64,000 bases of DNA from positions 186,001-250,000 of the forward strand of contig NZ_JAVFCB010000004.1 in assembly GCF_030865425.1 (NCBI RefSeq), in the 5' to 3' direction. Of the stretch, positions 27,519 to 35,862 are shown piece after piece. Numbering within the stretch: position 1 is the first letter of the stretch; each line of letters opens with the position of its first letter. Below the pieces are notes generated by a model. It searched no databases, was not told where the DNA came from, and saw nothing but the letters and a program-made list of their open reading frames with translations. Position numbers and translations under genes: made by a program. Source of the DNA: Microbacterium capsulatum (GTDB lineage: Bacteria > Actinomycetota > Actinomycetes > Actinomycetales > Microbacteriaceae).

Positions 27519-27533
27519 TGCTTTCGGTGCGGG

Positions 27534-28562
27534 TCAGCTCTGCGACTGGCCGTACGAGCCGAGCTGGCGGGTGGACTCGACGACGCGGGCGGCCATCGCC
27601 GACTCCGCGACCTTGCCCCAGGCGCGAGGGTCGTACTGCTTCTTGTTGCCGACCTCGCCGTCGACCTTGAGCACGCCGTCGTAGTTCGAAAGCATGTAGC
27701 CGGCGATCGAGCGCGTGAACGCGTACTGCGTGTCCGTGTCGATGTTCATCTTGATGACGCCGTTCGCGACCGCGAGGGCGATCTCGGCGTCGGAGGATCC
27801 GGATCCGCCGTGGAAGACGAGGTCCAGCGGCTTCGGGCCGGTGCCGTACTTGGCGGCGACCTGCTGCTGGATGTCGCCGAGCAGCTCCGGGCGCAGCTTC
27901 ACGCCGCCCGGCTTGTACACGCCGTGCACGTTGCCGAAGGTCAGGGCGGCGATGTAGCGGCCCTGGTCGCCGAGGCCGAGCGCCTGCACGGCCTGGTCAA
28001 CATCCGCGAAGGTCGTGTAGAGCGCCTCATTCGACCCCTCGTGCGCGACGCCGTCCTCCTCGCCGCCGACGACGCCGATCTCGACCTCGAGGATCGCGTT
28101 GATGTTCCTCATCCGGGGGAGGAGCTCCTTCGCGATCTCGATGTTCTCCGCGAGCGGCACGGCCGAGCCGTCCCACATGTGCGACTGGAAGATCGGGTTG
28201 CGGCCCGCGCGGACCTCTTCCTCGCTGGCCGCGATGAGCGGCTCGACGAAGCCGTCGAGGGCGTCCTTCGGGCAGTGGTCGGTGTGCAGCGCCACGGTGA
28301 TCGGGTACGACTTGGCGACCTCGGTGGCGAACTTCGCGAAGGCGAGGGCCCCGGTGGCGCGGGCCTTGACGGTCTGGCCGGCGAAGTAGTCGGCGCCTCC
28401 CGTGGTGACCTGGATGATGCCGTCGGATCCCGCCTCGGTCAGGCCCTGCAGCACGGCGTGGATCGTCTGCGAGCTGGAGACGTTGAACGCGGGGTAGGCG
28501 AAACCGCCTGCCTTCGCGCGGTCGAGCATTTCGGCGTACTGATCCGGGGTGGCGACGGGCAT
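27534..28562 (-). CDS. fbaA: Class II fructose-bisphosphate aldolase
   Basis: Zinc-dependent cleavage of fructose 1,6-bisphosphate in glycolysis and gluconeogenesis. The 342-residue protein has VALHTDHCPKDAL with the Asp and first zinc His, EVEIGVVGGEEDGV with the zinc Glu, LTFGNVHGVYKPG (His), LVFHGGSGSSDAEI (His), and KMNIDTDTQYAFTRS for phosphate binding. I take the ATG at 28562 because AGGAGA sits just upstream; the longer frame adds a poor N-terminus. It is divergent from glpX, placing the two opposing FBP enzymes side by side. Confidence 0.96.
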   Translation of the reverse strand: MPVATPDQYAEMLDRAKAGGFAYPAFNVSSSQTIHAVLQGLTEAGSDGIIQVTTGGADYFAGQTVKARATGALAFAKFATEVAKSYPITVALHTDHCPKDALDGFVEPLIAASEEEVRAGRNPIFQSHMWDGSAVPLAENIEIAKELLPRMRNINAILEVEIGVVGGEEDGVAHEGSNEALYTTFADVDQAVQALGLGDQGRYIAALTFGNVHGVYKPGGVKLRPELLGDIQQQVAAKYGTGPKPLDLVFHGGSGSSDAEIALAVANGVIKMNIDTDTQYAFTRSIAGYMLSNYDGVLKVDGEVGNKKQYDPRAWGKVAESAMAARVVESTRQLGSYGQSQS

Positions 28563-28745
28563 GGCATCTCCTGTGCTGGACGACGGGTTCTCAGTCACTC
28601 TAGCCGCGTAGGATCCGCGTTTTCGAGCGCGCGTCGGGAGGTTTCAGCGGGCGGATCTTCAGGCTGTGCAAGAAGCGGAGATCTTTCGACATATTGATGC
28701 CGTTTTGTTCGGATCCGCCCGCCCACGGCCCCTAGCATGGGGGCC

Positions 28746-29732
28746 ATGGTGAGTCTCACGGCCGATCTCAGCCCCCTCAGCCCCGACCGCAACCTCGCGC
28801 TGGAGCTCGTCCGCGCCACGGAGGCGGCGGCGATCCGAGCCGTCCCGTTCATCGGGCGCGGCGCGAAGGAGGCCGCGGACGGGGCCGCCGTCGACGCGAT
28901 GCGCGCCTTCCTCGGCACGGTCGACTTCGACGGCCGCGTGGTCATCGGCGAGGGCGAGAAGGACAACGCCCCGATGCTCTTCAACGGCGAGCACGTGGGC
29001 ACGGGCAAGGGCCCGCAGTGCGACATCGCGGTCGATCCGATCGACGGCACCTCGCTCACCGCCGCCGGCCGTCAGAACGCGCTCTCCGTGATCGCGGTAT
29101 CCGACCGCGGCACGATGCTCGACGCGTCCAGCGTCTTCTACATGGACAAGCTCGTCACCGGCCCCGCCGGCGTCGGCGTCGTCGACATCCGCCTCCCCGT
29201 CGGCGAGAACATCCGCCGCCTCGCGGCCGCGCTCGGCAAGCCCGTCGAGGAGATCGTCGTCTCGGTGCTGAACCGTCCGCGTCACGACCAGCTCATCCAG
29301 GACATCCGCGACGCGGGCGCCGGCACCCGCCTGATGTCGGACGGCGACGTCGCCGGCGGCATCAACGCGGCCCGGCACGACGCCCGCACCGACATGTGCA
29401 TCGGCGTCGGCGGCAGCCCCGAGGGCATCGTCACCGCCTGCGCGATCAAGGCGCTCGGCGGGCACATCCAGGGCCGGCTGTGGCCGCGCGACGACGACGA
29501 GCGTCAGCGCGGCATCGACGCCGGCCTCGACATGGACAAGGTCTACGAGGCGGACGACCTCGTGAGGGGCAACAACACGATCTTCGTCGCGACCGGGGTC
29601 ACCGACGGCCAGCTCGTCGCGGGTGTGCGCCGCGACGGCGACTACCTGTACACCGAGAGCGTCGTGCTGCGCAGCGCCTCGGGGACGCTGCGCCGGGTCG
29701 CCTCCGACCACCTCGTCTCGAAGTGGCTCTGA
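28746..29732 (+). CDS. glpX: Class II fructose-1,6-bisphosphatase
   Basis: Gluconeogenic FBPase of the GlpX type, the actinobacterial standard. The 328-residue protein shows VVIGEGEKDNAPMLFNGEHVG, the metal-binding DPIDGTSLTAAGR, SVFYMDKLVTGP, and the sugar-phosphate site near RLMSDGDVAGG. TAGCAT (28733-28738) lies 7 nt before the ATG at 28746, supporting this start over the ATG at 28737, which overlaps the hexamer. Corresponds to Rv1099c in the conserved block. Confidence 0.95.
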   Translation: MVSLTADLSPLSPDRNLALELVRATEAAAIRAVPFIGRGAKEAADGAAVDAMRAFLGTVDFDGRVVIGEGEKDNAPMLFNGEHVGTGKGPQCDIAVDPIDGTSLTAAGRQNALSVIAVSDRGTMLDASSVFYMDKLVTGPAGVGVVDIRLPVGENIRRLAAALGKPVEEIVVSVLNRPRHDQLIQDIRDAGAGTRLMSDGDVAGGINAARHDARTDMCIGVGGSPEGIVTACAIKALGGHIQGRLWPRDDDERQRGIDAGLDMDKVYEADDLVRGNNTIFVATGVTDGQLVAGVRRDGDYLYTESVVLRSASGTLRRVASDHLVSKWL

Positions 29733-29884
29733 CCGGGCTTTTCGTGCTCGACTGACCGGCCTTGATTCCGGTCGCGCGGCCGCGCGACCGGATAACGACC
29801 TGGTCGCATTCCGCAACCGTTCGGCGTCACCTGGCACAATGGAGGGGGCGCCGATCCGGCGCGCGGAGCAGGAGGGCGAGCGGG

Positions 29885-30097
29885 ATGGCTTCCGAGAACA
29901 TCTACCGTCAGGAGACGATCACCGACACGGGAAGTGTCAAGATCGTCGAGATGGATGCCGCCCGCCGACCCGACGTGCTGTTCCGCGTCCGTCGCGACGA
30001 GAGCCACGAGATCAGCGCCTGGTGGATGATCGGCGCGTTCGTCCTCTTCTCCGGAATCGTCGTCGCCCTGCTCAGCGGGGTTCCCGGGAGCGCGTGA
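29885..30097 (+). CDS. Small membrane protein, single C-terminal span
   Basis: A 70-residue protein: hydrophilic N-terminus of about 40 residues (QETITDTGSVKIVEMDAARRPDVLFRVRRDESHE), then a membrane helix WWMIGAFVLFSGIVVALLSG. AGGAGG at 29870-29875 precedes the ATG. Its 3' end overlaps the rmuC 3' end on the other strand by 26 nt. No family recognised. Confidence 0.65.
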   Translation: MASENIYRQETITDTGSVKIVEMDAARRPDVLFRVRRDESHEISAWWMIGAFVLFSGIVVALLSGVPGSA

Positions 30098-31331
30098 CCC
30101 CTGCCTCCTGATCCGCCTCGTCGAGGCGTTCGCGCAGTTCGCCGAGATCCGCCTGCAGCGCTGTCGCGGTGCCGGGCGCGAGCTCCTCGGCCGTGAACCG
30201 CCGGGGCGACTGCGTCACGGTCGCGGGCGCTGTCAGCGCGTGCGCGTCGACCCCGGGGAAACGCCGCGCCGTGACCAGGACACGACTCTCCAGCGACCCC
30301 GCGAAGCGGTTGTAGCTGTCGACGGTCCGCTCCAGCGCCTTGCGCAGATCGTCGGCGTGCCCGGCGAGGACGCCCAGGCGGTCGTAGAGCTGCGTGCCGA
30401 GGTCGAGCAGTACGGCCGCCTCCGCCGACAGCTCCTGCTGCTTCCACGTGTAGGCGACGGTCTTCAGCACCGCCCACAGGTTCACCGGGGTGGCCAGGGC
30501 CACCCGCTTGCCGAAGGCGTAGTCGAGGAGAGCCGGATCCTCGTCCAGCGCGGCCGACAACAGCGACTCGCTCGGCAGGAAGCAGATCACGAACTCGGGG
30601 CTGACATCGAGGCCCGACCAGTACGCCTTCTTCGCCAGGGCGTCCACGTGCGCGCGGACCGCCTTCACGTGCTGCTGCATCAGCGTGCGCCGCTGCGGAT
30701 CCTCGGATCCGAGTGCCCCCGCGGCGAGGAACGCGTCCAGCGGGGCCTTCGCGTCGACGGCGATCGAGGCGCCGCCGGCGAGCCGGATCACCATGTCGGG
30801 CCGACCCTGGCCGGCATCGGAACGGATCGTCGTCTGCAGGTCGAAGTCCACGTGCCGGGTGAGGCCCGCCGCCTCCACGACCCGGCGCAGCTGGGTCTCG
30901 CCCCACACGCCGCGGGCGGACGTGGAGCGCAGGGCGCCGGCGAGCGACTCGGTGGTCGAACGCAGCGCCTCGCCGTTCTCCTCGGAGCGGCGCAGCTGCT
31001 CGCTGAGCAGACCGAACTGTTCCTGTCGCTCGCGCTCCAGCACCGTCACCGTCTGCTGCATGCGGTGCAGGCTCTCCCGCACCGGCGCGAGGGCCTGCAG
31101 CACGGCGCTCTCCTGCCGGGCGCGTTCGGCGGCCTCGTGCTGCTCACGGCGGGAGTGCTCGACGGCGTCGCGATAAAGGTCGTTCTGCCGGTCGCGGTCC
31201 TCCTGCGCCGCAGCGAGCGCGGCCTCGGCGCGGGCGAGCTCGGTCGCGCCCCGCGTGCGGCCCAGATACCAGCCGAGCGCCAGCCCGACCACGGCGGCGA
31301 GGACGGCGATGAGCAGTGCGATCGGTTCCAT
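30072..31331 (-). CDS. rmuC: DNA recombination protein RmuC
   Basis: A 419-residue RmuC protein: an N-terminal membrane helix (IALLIAVLAAVVGLALGWYLGR), a long coiled coil (residues 30-120, TELARAEAALAAAQEDRDRQ), then the PD-(D/E)XK-like RmuC domain with SARGVWGETQLRRVVEAAGL, RPDMVIRLAGGASIAVDAKAPLDAF and FVICFLPSESLLSAAL. RmuC limits recombination-driven inversions. The ATG at 31331 is used; the longer frame upstream is not RmuC-like. Convergent 26-nt overlap with the small membrane gene. Confidence 0.93.
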   Translation of the reverse strand: MEPIALLIAVLAAVVGLALGWYLGRTRGATELARAEAALAAAQEDRDRQNDLYRDAVEHSRREQHEAAERARQESAVLQALAPVRESLHRMQQTVTVLERERQEQFGLLSEQLRRSEENGEALRSTTESLAGALRSTSARGVWGETQLRRVVEAAGLTRHVDFDLQTTIRSDAGQGRPDMVIRLAGGASIAVDAKAPLDAFLAAGALGSEDPQRRTLMQQHVKAVRAHVDALAKKAYWSGLDVSPEFVICFLPSESLLSAALDEDPALLDYAFGKRVALATPVNLWAVLKTVAYTWKQQELSAEAAVLLDLGTQLYDRLGVLAGHADDLRKALERTVDSYNRFAGSLESRVLVTARRFPGVDAHALTAPATVTQSPRRFTAEELAPGTATALQADLGELRERLDEADQEAGVTRSREPR

Positions 31332-31386
31332 GCCCCCATCATGTGAGGGGCCACCGACATCGGCACGACGGCGCGCGTCGAGCGCG

Positions 31387-31989
31387 TCAGGCCGCCGCGC
31401 GGACCTTCGCCGACGCGGCTGCGACGAGCGGATCCGCGAGCCGGACGCCGACCGCATCGGCGAGCTCGAAGACCGAGGCGGACCCGGTGCGCCGGGCCGC
31501 GTCGATGACGATCTGCGCGCAGGCACGGGCGTCGGCGAGCGCGTCGTGGTGCGGGAAGGCGCCGAACCCGGCGGCCTCGGCGGCGACGGGGAGCTTGTAG
31601 GAGGCGAGGTCGTAGACCTTGCGCGCGACGGCGAGGCTGCACAGCGACTGGTAGGGCGGGCAGTCGTCGCCAGTCGCCTCGCAGGCACGGCGGATCACGT
31701 TGAGGTCGAAGCCGGCGTTGTGCGCGACGAGCACGTCGGCGCCGGCGAATGCGCAGAGCCGGTCGAGCTGCTCGCTCCAGGTCGCGGCGTCGGCGACCTG
31801 ATGCGGCTCGATCCCGTGGATCCGCACGTTCCACTCCTGGAACTCGTCGTGGCCTGCGGGCGGGCGGATCAGCCATCCGGTCTGGGCCACCACGACGCCG
31901 CCCCGCACCCGGACGAGGCCGACCGAGCAGGCGGAGGCGGGGGAGGAGTTCGCCGTTTCGAAGTCGATCGCGGTGAAGTCCAGGGCCAC
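31387..31989 (-). CDS. DEDDh 3'-5' exonuclease (DnaQ-like)
   Basis: A 200-residue exonuclease of the DNA polymerase III epsilon superfamily. Exo I is DFTAIDFETA (Asp-x-Glu near residue 9), Exo II is VLVAHNAGFDLNVIRRA (Asp near 93), Exo III is FPHHDALADARACAQIV with the His and Asp of the DEDDh type. A short C-terminal extension (LVAAASAKVRAAA) may be a clamp or BRCT remnant. GTG start 6 nt after CAGGGT on the minus strand. Stand-alone, so repair or RNA turnover rather than replication is likely. Confidence 0.9.
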   Translation of the reverse strand: MALDFTAIDFETANSSPASACSVGLVRVRGGVVVAQTGWLIRPPAGHDEFQEWNVRIHGIEPHQVADAATWSEQLDRLCAFAGADVLVAHNAGFDLNVIRRACEATGDDCPPYQSLCSLAVARKVYDLASYKLPVAAEAAGFGAFPHHDALADARACAQIVIDAARRTGSASVFELADAVGVRLADPLVAAASAKVRAAA

Positions 31990-32070
31990 GCATCCACCCT
32001 GCGGCCGCGGGGGCGTCCGGGTGCCCAGGCGCGCCGCGGAGCACCCGATCCGGAAGCGTAGGGTCGAGCC

Positions 32071-32811
32071 ATGACCGCACGCGCCACCAGCTTCGGATCC
32101 GAGACCTCGAGCTACGAGCAGGGACGCCCCGAGTATCCGGCGGCGGCGGTCGCCTGGATGCTCGAGGGGGTGGCGGGCGATACGCGGAGCATCGTCGACA
32201 TCGGCGCCGGCACCGGCAAGCTCACCCGCGGCGTGCTCGCACTCGGCGACACGAGCGTGACCGCGGTGGACCCCGACGCGCAGATGCTCGCCGCACTGCA
32301 CACGAGCGCGCCGGACGTCCCCGGGCTGGTCGGCACCGCGGAGGAGCTGCCGCTCGCCGACGGCGTCGCCGACGCGGCGGTCCTGGGGCAGGCGTGGCAC
32401 TGGGTGGATCCGGTCGCGGCCTCCCGCGAGATCGGCCGCGTCGTCCGGCCCGGCGGCGTGCTGGGGTTGATCTGGAACGTCCGCGACGAGCGGACCGACT
32501 GGGTGCGCCGGCTGAGCGGCATCATGATGGGCAGCCCCGCCGAGCAGATGATCGCCGAGGACGGCGTGGCCGTGTTCGAGCCGTTCGGGCCGCTCGAGGA
32601 GCGCCGCTGGGAGTGGTCCCGGCCGATGACCCGCGCTGAGTTGCACGCGATGGCCCGCTCCCGGAGCTACATCATCACCGCGCCGGACGAGGAGAAGGCC
32701 CGGATCGAGCGGGGCATGGACGCCCTGTTCGACGAGCTGGGGCTCGTCGAAGGCTCGACGCTGGCGATGCCGTACCTCACCGTGGCCTACCGGGCGATCC
32801 GCGCGTCCTGA
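32071..32811 (+). CDS. Class I SAM-dependent methyltransferase
   Basis: A 246-residue methyltransferase with motif I IVDIGAGTGKLTRGVL near residue 45, motif II VTAVDPDAQMLAAL, LPLADGVADAAVLGQAWHWVD, and post-motif VVRPGGVLGLIWNVRDE. The sequence resembles the ubiE/UbiG-like methyltransferase 11 group that methylates small molecules. ATG 6 nt after TAGGGT (32059-32064), hence leaderless. Substrate unknown. It precedes ychF by 32 nt, but ychF has its own TAGAAT hexamer. Confidence 0.88.
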   Translation: MTARATSFGSETSSYEQGRPEYPAAAVAWMLEGVAGDTRSIVDIGAGTGKLTRGVLALGDTSVTAVDPDAQMLAALHTSAPDVPGLVGTAEELPLADGVADAAVLGQAWHWVDPVAASREIGRVVRPGGVLGLIWNVRDERTDWVRRLSGIMMGSPAEQMIAEDGVAVFEPFGPLEERRWEWSRPMTRAELHAMARSRSYIITAPDEEKARIERGMDALFDELGLVEGSTLAMPYLTVAYRAIRAS

Positions 32812-32843
32812 AGGGCCGGGCGCCCCCGGTAGAATCGTCGTCC

Positions 32844-33917
32844 GTGGCTCTCACCATCGGAATCGTCGGACTGCCCAACGTCGGCAAGTCCACCCTCTTC
32901 AACGCCCTCACCAAGAACGACGTGCTCGCGGCGAACTACCCGTTCGCGACGATCGAGCCGAACGTCGGCGTGGTGAACCTGCCCGACGTGCGGCTGAACA
33001 AGCTCGCCGAGATCTTCGGCAGCGAGCGGATCCTGCCCGCGACGGTGTCGTTCGTCGACATCGCCGGCATCGTCCGCGGTGCGAGCGTGGGCGAGGGCCT
33101 GGGCAACCAGTTCCTCGCGAACATCCGCGAGGCCGACGCGATCGCGCAGGTCGTCCGCGGCTTCGCCGACGACGACGTGGTGCACGTCGACGGCGAGATC
33201 GACCCGAAGAACGACCTCGAGACGATCAACGCCGAGCTCATGCTCGCCGACCTGCAGACGCTCGAGAAGGCGGTCGTGCGCATCGAGAAGGAGGTGCGCG
33301 GCAAGAAGGCGGATCCGGTCGTCCTGGAGACGGCCAAGGCCGCGCAGGACGCGCTCGAGCGCGGGCAGCTGCTGTCCACGAGCGGCATCGACCTCGCCCC
33401 GATCAAGGAGCTGGGCCTGCTCACCTCCAAGCCCGTCATCTTCGTCTTCAACGTCGACGAGGGCGTCCTCACCGACGCCGACCGCAAGGCCGAGCTCGCC
33501 GAGCTGGTCGCCCCGGCGAAGGCCATCTTCCTCGACGCGAAGATCGAGTCGGAGCTCATCGACCTCGACCCCGAGGACGCCGCGGAGCTGCTCGCCTCGA
33601 CCGGCCAGGACGAGTCGGGCCTCGACCAGCTCGCGCGCATCGGCTTCGACACCCTCGGCCTGCAGACCTACCTCACCGCCGGCCCCAAGGAGGCCCGCGC
33701 CTGGACGATCCACAAGGGCGACAAGGCCCCGCAGGCGGCCGGCGTGATCCACACGGACTTCGAAAAGGGCTTCATCAAGGCGGAGGTCATCTCGTTCGAG
33801 GACCTGGTCGCGACCGGATCCGTCGTCGAGGCCCGCTCCAAGGGCAAGGCCCGCCTGGAGGGCAAGGACTACGTCATGCAGGACGGCGACGTCGTGGAGT
33901 TCCGCTTCAACGTGTAG
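32844..33917 (+). CDS. ychF: Redox-regulated ATPase YchF (Obg family)
   Basis: The universally conserved P-loop NTPase YchF/OLA1, which binds ATP rather than GTP and associates with ribosomes. The 357-residue protein has Walker A GLPNVGKSTLFNAL (residues 7-20), FVDIAGIVRGAS (G3), and NVDE in place of NKxD, which explains ATP preference; the C-terminal TGS-like domain ends DYVMQDGDVVEFRFNV. GTG start, 8 nt after TAGAAT (32830-32835). Its last 22 coding nucleotides recur downstream in the island that follows. Corresponds to Rv1112. Confidence 0.97.
   Translation: MALTIGIVGLPNVGKSTLFNALTKNDVLAANYPFATIEPNVGVVNLPDVRLNKLAEIFGSERILPATVSFVDIAGIVRGASVGEGLGNQFLANIREADAIAQVVRGFADDDVVHVDGEIDPKNDLETINAELMLADLQTLEKAVVRIEKEVRGKKADPVVLETAKAAQDALERGQLLSTSGIDLAPIKELGLLTSKPVIFVFNVDEGVLTDADRKAELAELVAPAKAIFLDAKIESELIDLDPEDAAELLASTGQDESGLDQLARIGFDTLGLQTYLTAGPKEARAWTIHKGDKAPQAAGVIHTDFEKGFIKAEVISFEDLVATGSVVEARSKGKARLEGKDYVMQDGDVVEFRFNV
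33894..33915 (+). repeat. Repeat copy 1: native 3' end of ychF
   Basis: The last coding part of ychF, core TTCCGCTTCAACGTGT, is the reference copy. Perfect 22-nt copies are at 35759-35780 and 36445-36466; degenerate copies at 34246-34270 and 35074-35095. Confidence 0.9.
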
Positions 33918-33927
33918 GCATTTAGCC

Positions 33928-34215
33928 ATGGACTTGAATCAGAAGGCGGGTGTGTCCGCGTCGATTCTGCTGGGCACATGGGACTGGCCGCTCCATGGCC
34001 TACGACATCCCCCGACGCCGGGCACGAGCGGCTGGTATGTCTGGGCGGGCGAGCTGGCAGACGAGGAAGACTTCTTCCAACCCTGCCACCTGGCTCATCT
34101 GATCGGACTCGATCCTGCGCTTCCGCGCCTTCTGGAGGGCGTGCCTGGCTCTCGATTCCTCATTGCGCCAGGCCACGAGGACGTGTGGCACGACGCTTCC
34201 CTTATCGACCTCTAG
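33928..34215 (+). CDS. Imm33-like (DUF2185-type) putative immunity protein
   Basis: A 95-residue cytoplasmic protein. The segments SGWYVWAGELADEEDFFQPCHLAHL, PALPRLLEGVPGSRFLIAPG and HEDVWHDASLIDL match the pattern of Imm33/DUF2185 immunity proteins (WY-W-G, P-V-L-LP-G-RFLIA, DVW-D-SL). It starts 10 nt after the ychF stop and has no toxin partner nearby. Coding bias is a little weaker than in the flanking core genes. The family call is by pattern memory and could be wrong. Confidence 0.55.
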   Translation: MDLNQKAGVSASILLGTWDWPLHGLRHPPTPGTSGWYVWAGELADEEDFFQPCHLAHLIGLDPALPRLLEGVPGSRFLIAPGHEDVWHDASLIDL

Positions 34216-34245
34216 GCCGCCATCAGTGATTCGGGGCGGAACAGA

Positions 34246-34270
34246 GTGGAGATGCCGCCTCAACGTGTAG
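34246..34270 (+). repeat. Repeat copy 2: degenerate ychF 3' end including its stop codon
   Basis: GTGGAGATGCCGCCTCAACG followed by TGTAG, then GGCA as after the real ychF stop. It lies between the Imm33-like gene and the lipoprotein gene. Confidence 0.7.
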
Positions 34271-34291
34271 GCACGTAGCGGTCCGCCGGCG

Positions 34292-34972
34292 TCAGGAGAA
34301 CATCTGGCTCAGCACGCCGAGGTCACCAGCGTCAAGCGCTTGTTGGATCGCCTGGATGTCGGCAGGGTCGGTGAACATGCCGGAGAGCGTGCGGGTCCAG
34401 ATGCGGCGCATGGTTTCCAGGTCGCCCTCGTCGGCCGCTGTGCCCATCGCCTCGATGGCCTCTTGATACGGAATCTGCTTGAACCCAGCAGGCGCGTTCC
34501 AGGGGTTGTAATACGGGATGTACCGAATCTGCGGGTCGGGGTTGAGCCGCAATACCTGGCCGGGATGGATGGTGCGTGTGTGGTTCAACACTGACAGCGC
34601 CTGCCCGTTCTCGATGCAGAGCCGCTCGCCGACCACGGCGGCCACATCATTTGGCGCGACGGTGTAGGACACGATGCGGCCCTTGTTGTCGCGGCCCACG
34701 GTGCCCACAGCGAACTCGCGCGCGCCTCGGTCCACGAGGTCGCCGGTGACGCGTGCGCCTGCGGGGGCGAGGTTGATCGAGGCGGGCTTGGTGCAGGCGT
34801 CGGCGGCAGCCGCGGCTGAGGTGGGTGCTGGGCTCGGTTCCGGCGCTTGACTTGCAGGCTTCTGCGTCGAGTCGGCAGCCTGCGATGCTGTCGTGGTGGA
34901 GCACCCGGCCAGCGCTACCGCGGCGATGGAGAGGACGGCGAGGGTCGTGCCGAGCGCGGCTGTGCGGGACAT
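34292..34972 (-). CDS. LysM-like lipoprotein
   Basis: A 226-residue exported lipoprotein. The ATG at 34972 gives a signal peptide MSRTAALGTTLAVLSIAAVA with lipobox LAGC at residues about 20-23, then a Ser/Pro/Ala linker. Residues 90-140 (IVSYTVAPNDVAAVVGERLCIENGQALSVLNHTRTIHPGQVLRL) look like a LysM peptidoglycan-binding domain. The tail IPYYNPWNAPAGFKQIPYQEAIEAMG is not recognised. It is on the opposite strand to the other genes of the island. Likely anchored at the cell surface; role unknown. Confidence 0.7.
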   Translation of the reverse strand: MSRTAALGTTLAVLSIAAVALAGCSTTTASQAADSTQKPASQAPEPSPAPTSAAAAADACTKPASINLAPAGARVTGDLVDRGAREFAVGTVGRDNKGRIVSYTVAPNDVAAVVGERLCIENGQALSVLNHTRTIHPGQVLRLNPDPQIRYIPYYNPWNAPAGFKQIPYQEAIEAMGTAADEGDLETMRRIWTRTLSGMFTDPADIQAIQQALDAGDLGVLSQMFS

Positions 34973-35073
34973 GACGCCATGTTCGCAGATGAATGCCCGC
35001 AGCACCGCGATAGATCGCGTCGGCCGGTCAGGCACGTTTGCGCTGAACGACGACCCGATGCTGTCCTGACGTG

Positions 35074-35095
35074 GTGGAGTTCTGTTTCATCGAGT
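35074..35095 (+). repeat. Repeat copy 3: degenerate ychF 3' end
   Basis: Matches the 22-nt ychF terminus at 18 positions (GTGGAGTTCTGTTTCATCG...), preceded by GACGTG as in the other copies. It stands 101 nt past the lipoprotein gene's 5' end. Confidence 0.6.
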
Positions 35096-35145
35096 CGTCG
35101 GCTCCGAGGCCCACGATGCAGGCAATGGTGCAAGGGAAGGCGGCG

Positions 35146-35202
35146 ATGGACTTCGGCTACGAGGTGTTCCATCCTGATGTCGACGTCGTGGCGGACTTCT
35201 AG
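35146..35202 (+). pseudogene. Truncated duplicate of the VOC gene 5' end
   Basis: From its ATG to position 35201 this stretch matches the start of the intact VOC gene (37089 onward) with two mismatches in 56 nt, and similarity extends about 20 nt into the ribosome-site region upstream (GGTGCAAGGGA). Then the sequences diverge abruptly and a TAG ends the frame after 18 codons. This is a recombination scar, not a gene. The remaining 78 nt up to 35280 hold only the next promoter. Confidence 0.85.
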
Positions 35203-35280
35203 CGGCCGTCCTCTCTCGTCCCGGGAGGTGAACGGCGGCAGCTTGCTCGCGATCGTGGCGTACGGCGCTACGGTTGGGGC

Positions 35281-35736
35281 ATGGATCCGGGTGAGCGCGC
35301 ATTCGCAGAGCTGAGACGGATGGTCGACGCCCACGGCTGGGCGATCAGGCACGTGCTGGGAAACTCGTCCGCTGCACCGTTCTCCTACACCGTGGGTTTG
35401 ACGGCAAAAGGCTGGGACGAACTCCTGATAACCGGTCTGCCTGCTGAGGTAGCTGACGTCTTCATCAGAAATGCGGTCGACGAGCAGGATTCGAGCGGAG
35501 CCTTCCGCGCCGGTGATCGTACGGAGGCGCTCACAGAGTCGGGTTCGGTGGCGTTCATCCGAGTCGAGGACCGCAGTGGGCTTACTGCGGCTGGAAGGAT
35601 GCTTGGCGACTTCGAAGCACTTCAGATGGTGTGGCCGGACTCTAACGACAACTTCCCCTGGGACATCGGTTATCGCAATCCGCCGACGGCCCAGCCGCTC
35701 CTGGGGCCAGCGTCGAGGCCGGATCGTGCTCTGTGA
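35281..35736 (+). CDS. DUF4262 domain protein
   Basis: A 151-residue protein with DAHGWAIRHVLGNSSAAPFSYTVGLTAKGWDELLITGLP near the N-terminus and MVWPDSNDNFPWDIGYRN...QPLLGP near the C-terminus, both typical of DUF4262. The family is frequent in actinobacteria and often sits among immunity-type genes; its biochemical role is unknown. TACGGT (35269-35274) lies 6 nt before the ATG, so it has its own leaderless promoter. Coding bias is weaker than in core genes, suggesting acquisition. Confidence 0.82.
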   Translation: MDPGERAFAELRRMVDAHGWAIRHVLGNSSAAPFSYTVGLTAKGWDELLITGLPAEVADVFIRNAVDEQDSSGAFRAGDRTEALTESGSVAFIRVEDRSGLTAAGRMLGDFEALQMVWPDSNDNFPWDIGYRNPPTAQPLLGPASRPDRAL

Positions 35737-35758
35737 TGCTTATCGGTGACGTAACTCG

Positions 35759-35780
35759 GTGGAGTTCCGCTTCAACGTGT
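35759..35780 (+). repeat. Repeat copy 4: perfect 22-nt ychF 3' end
   Basis: Identical to 33894-33915. It is preceded by GACGTAACTCG and followed by TGA. Copy 5 has almost the same flanks, so copies 4 and 5 are a closer pair. Confidence 0.88.
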
Positions 35781-35862
35781 GATCGACGCTCTGTGCTGGG
35801 CCGCGGCGTGCTGTCCAGACGTGACGTTACGACCCGCCCACGCTAATCGTTAGAGTCCTTTC

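Noticed and set aside
28563..28598. Longer fbaA start at 28598
   Set aside because: The extra N-terminus is Ser-rich and atypical; AGGAGA sits correctly for the ATG at 28562.
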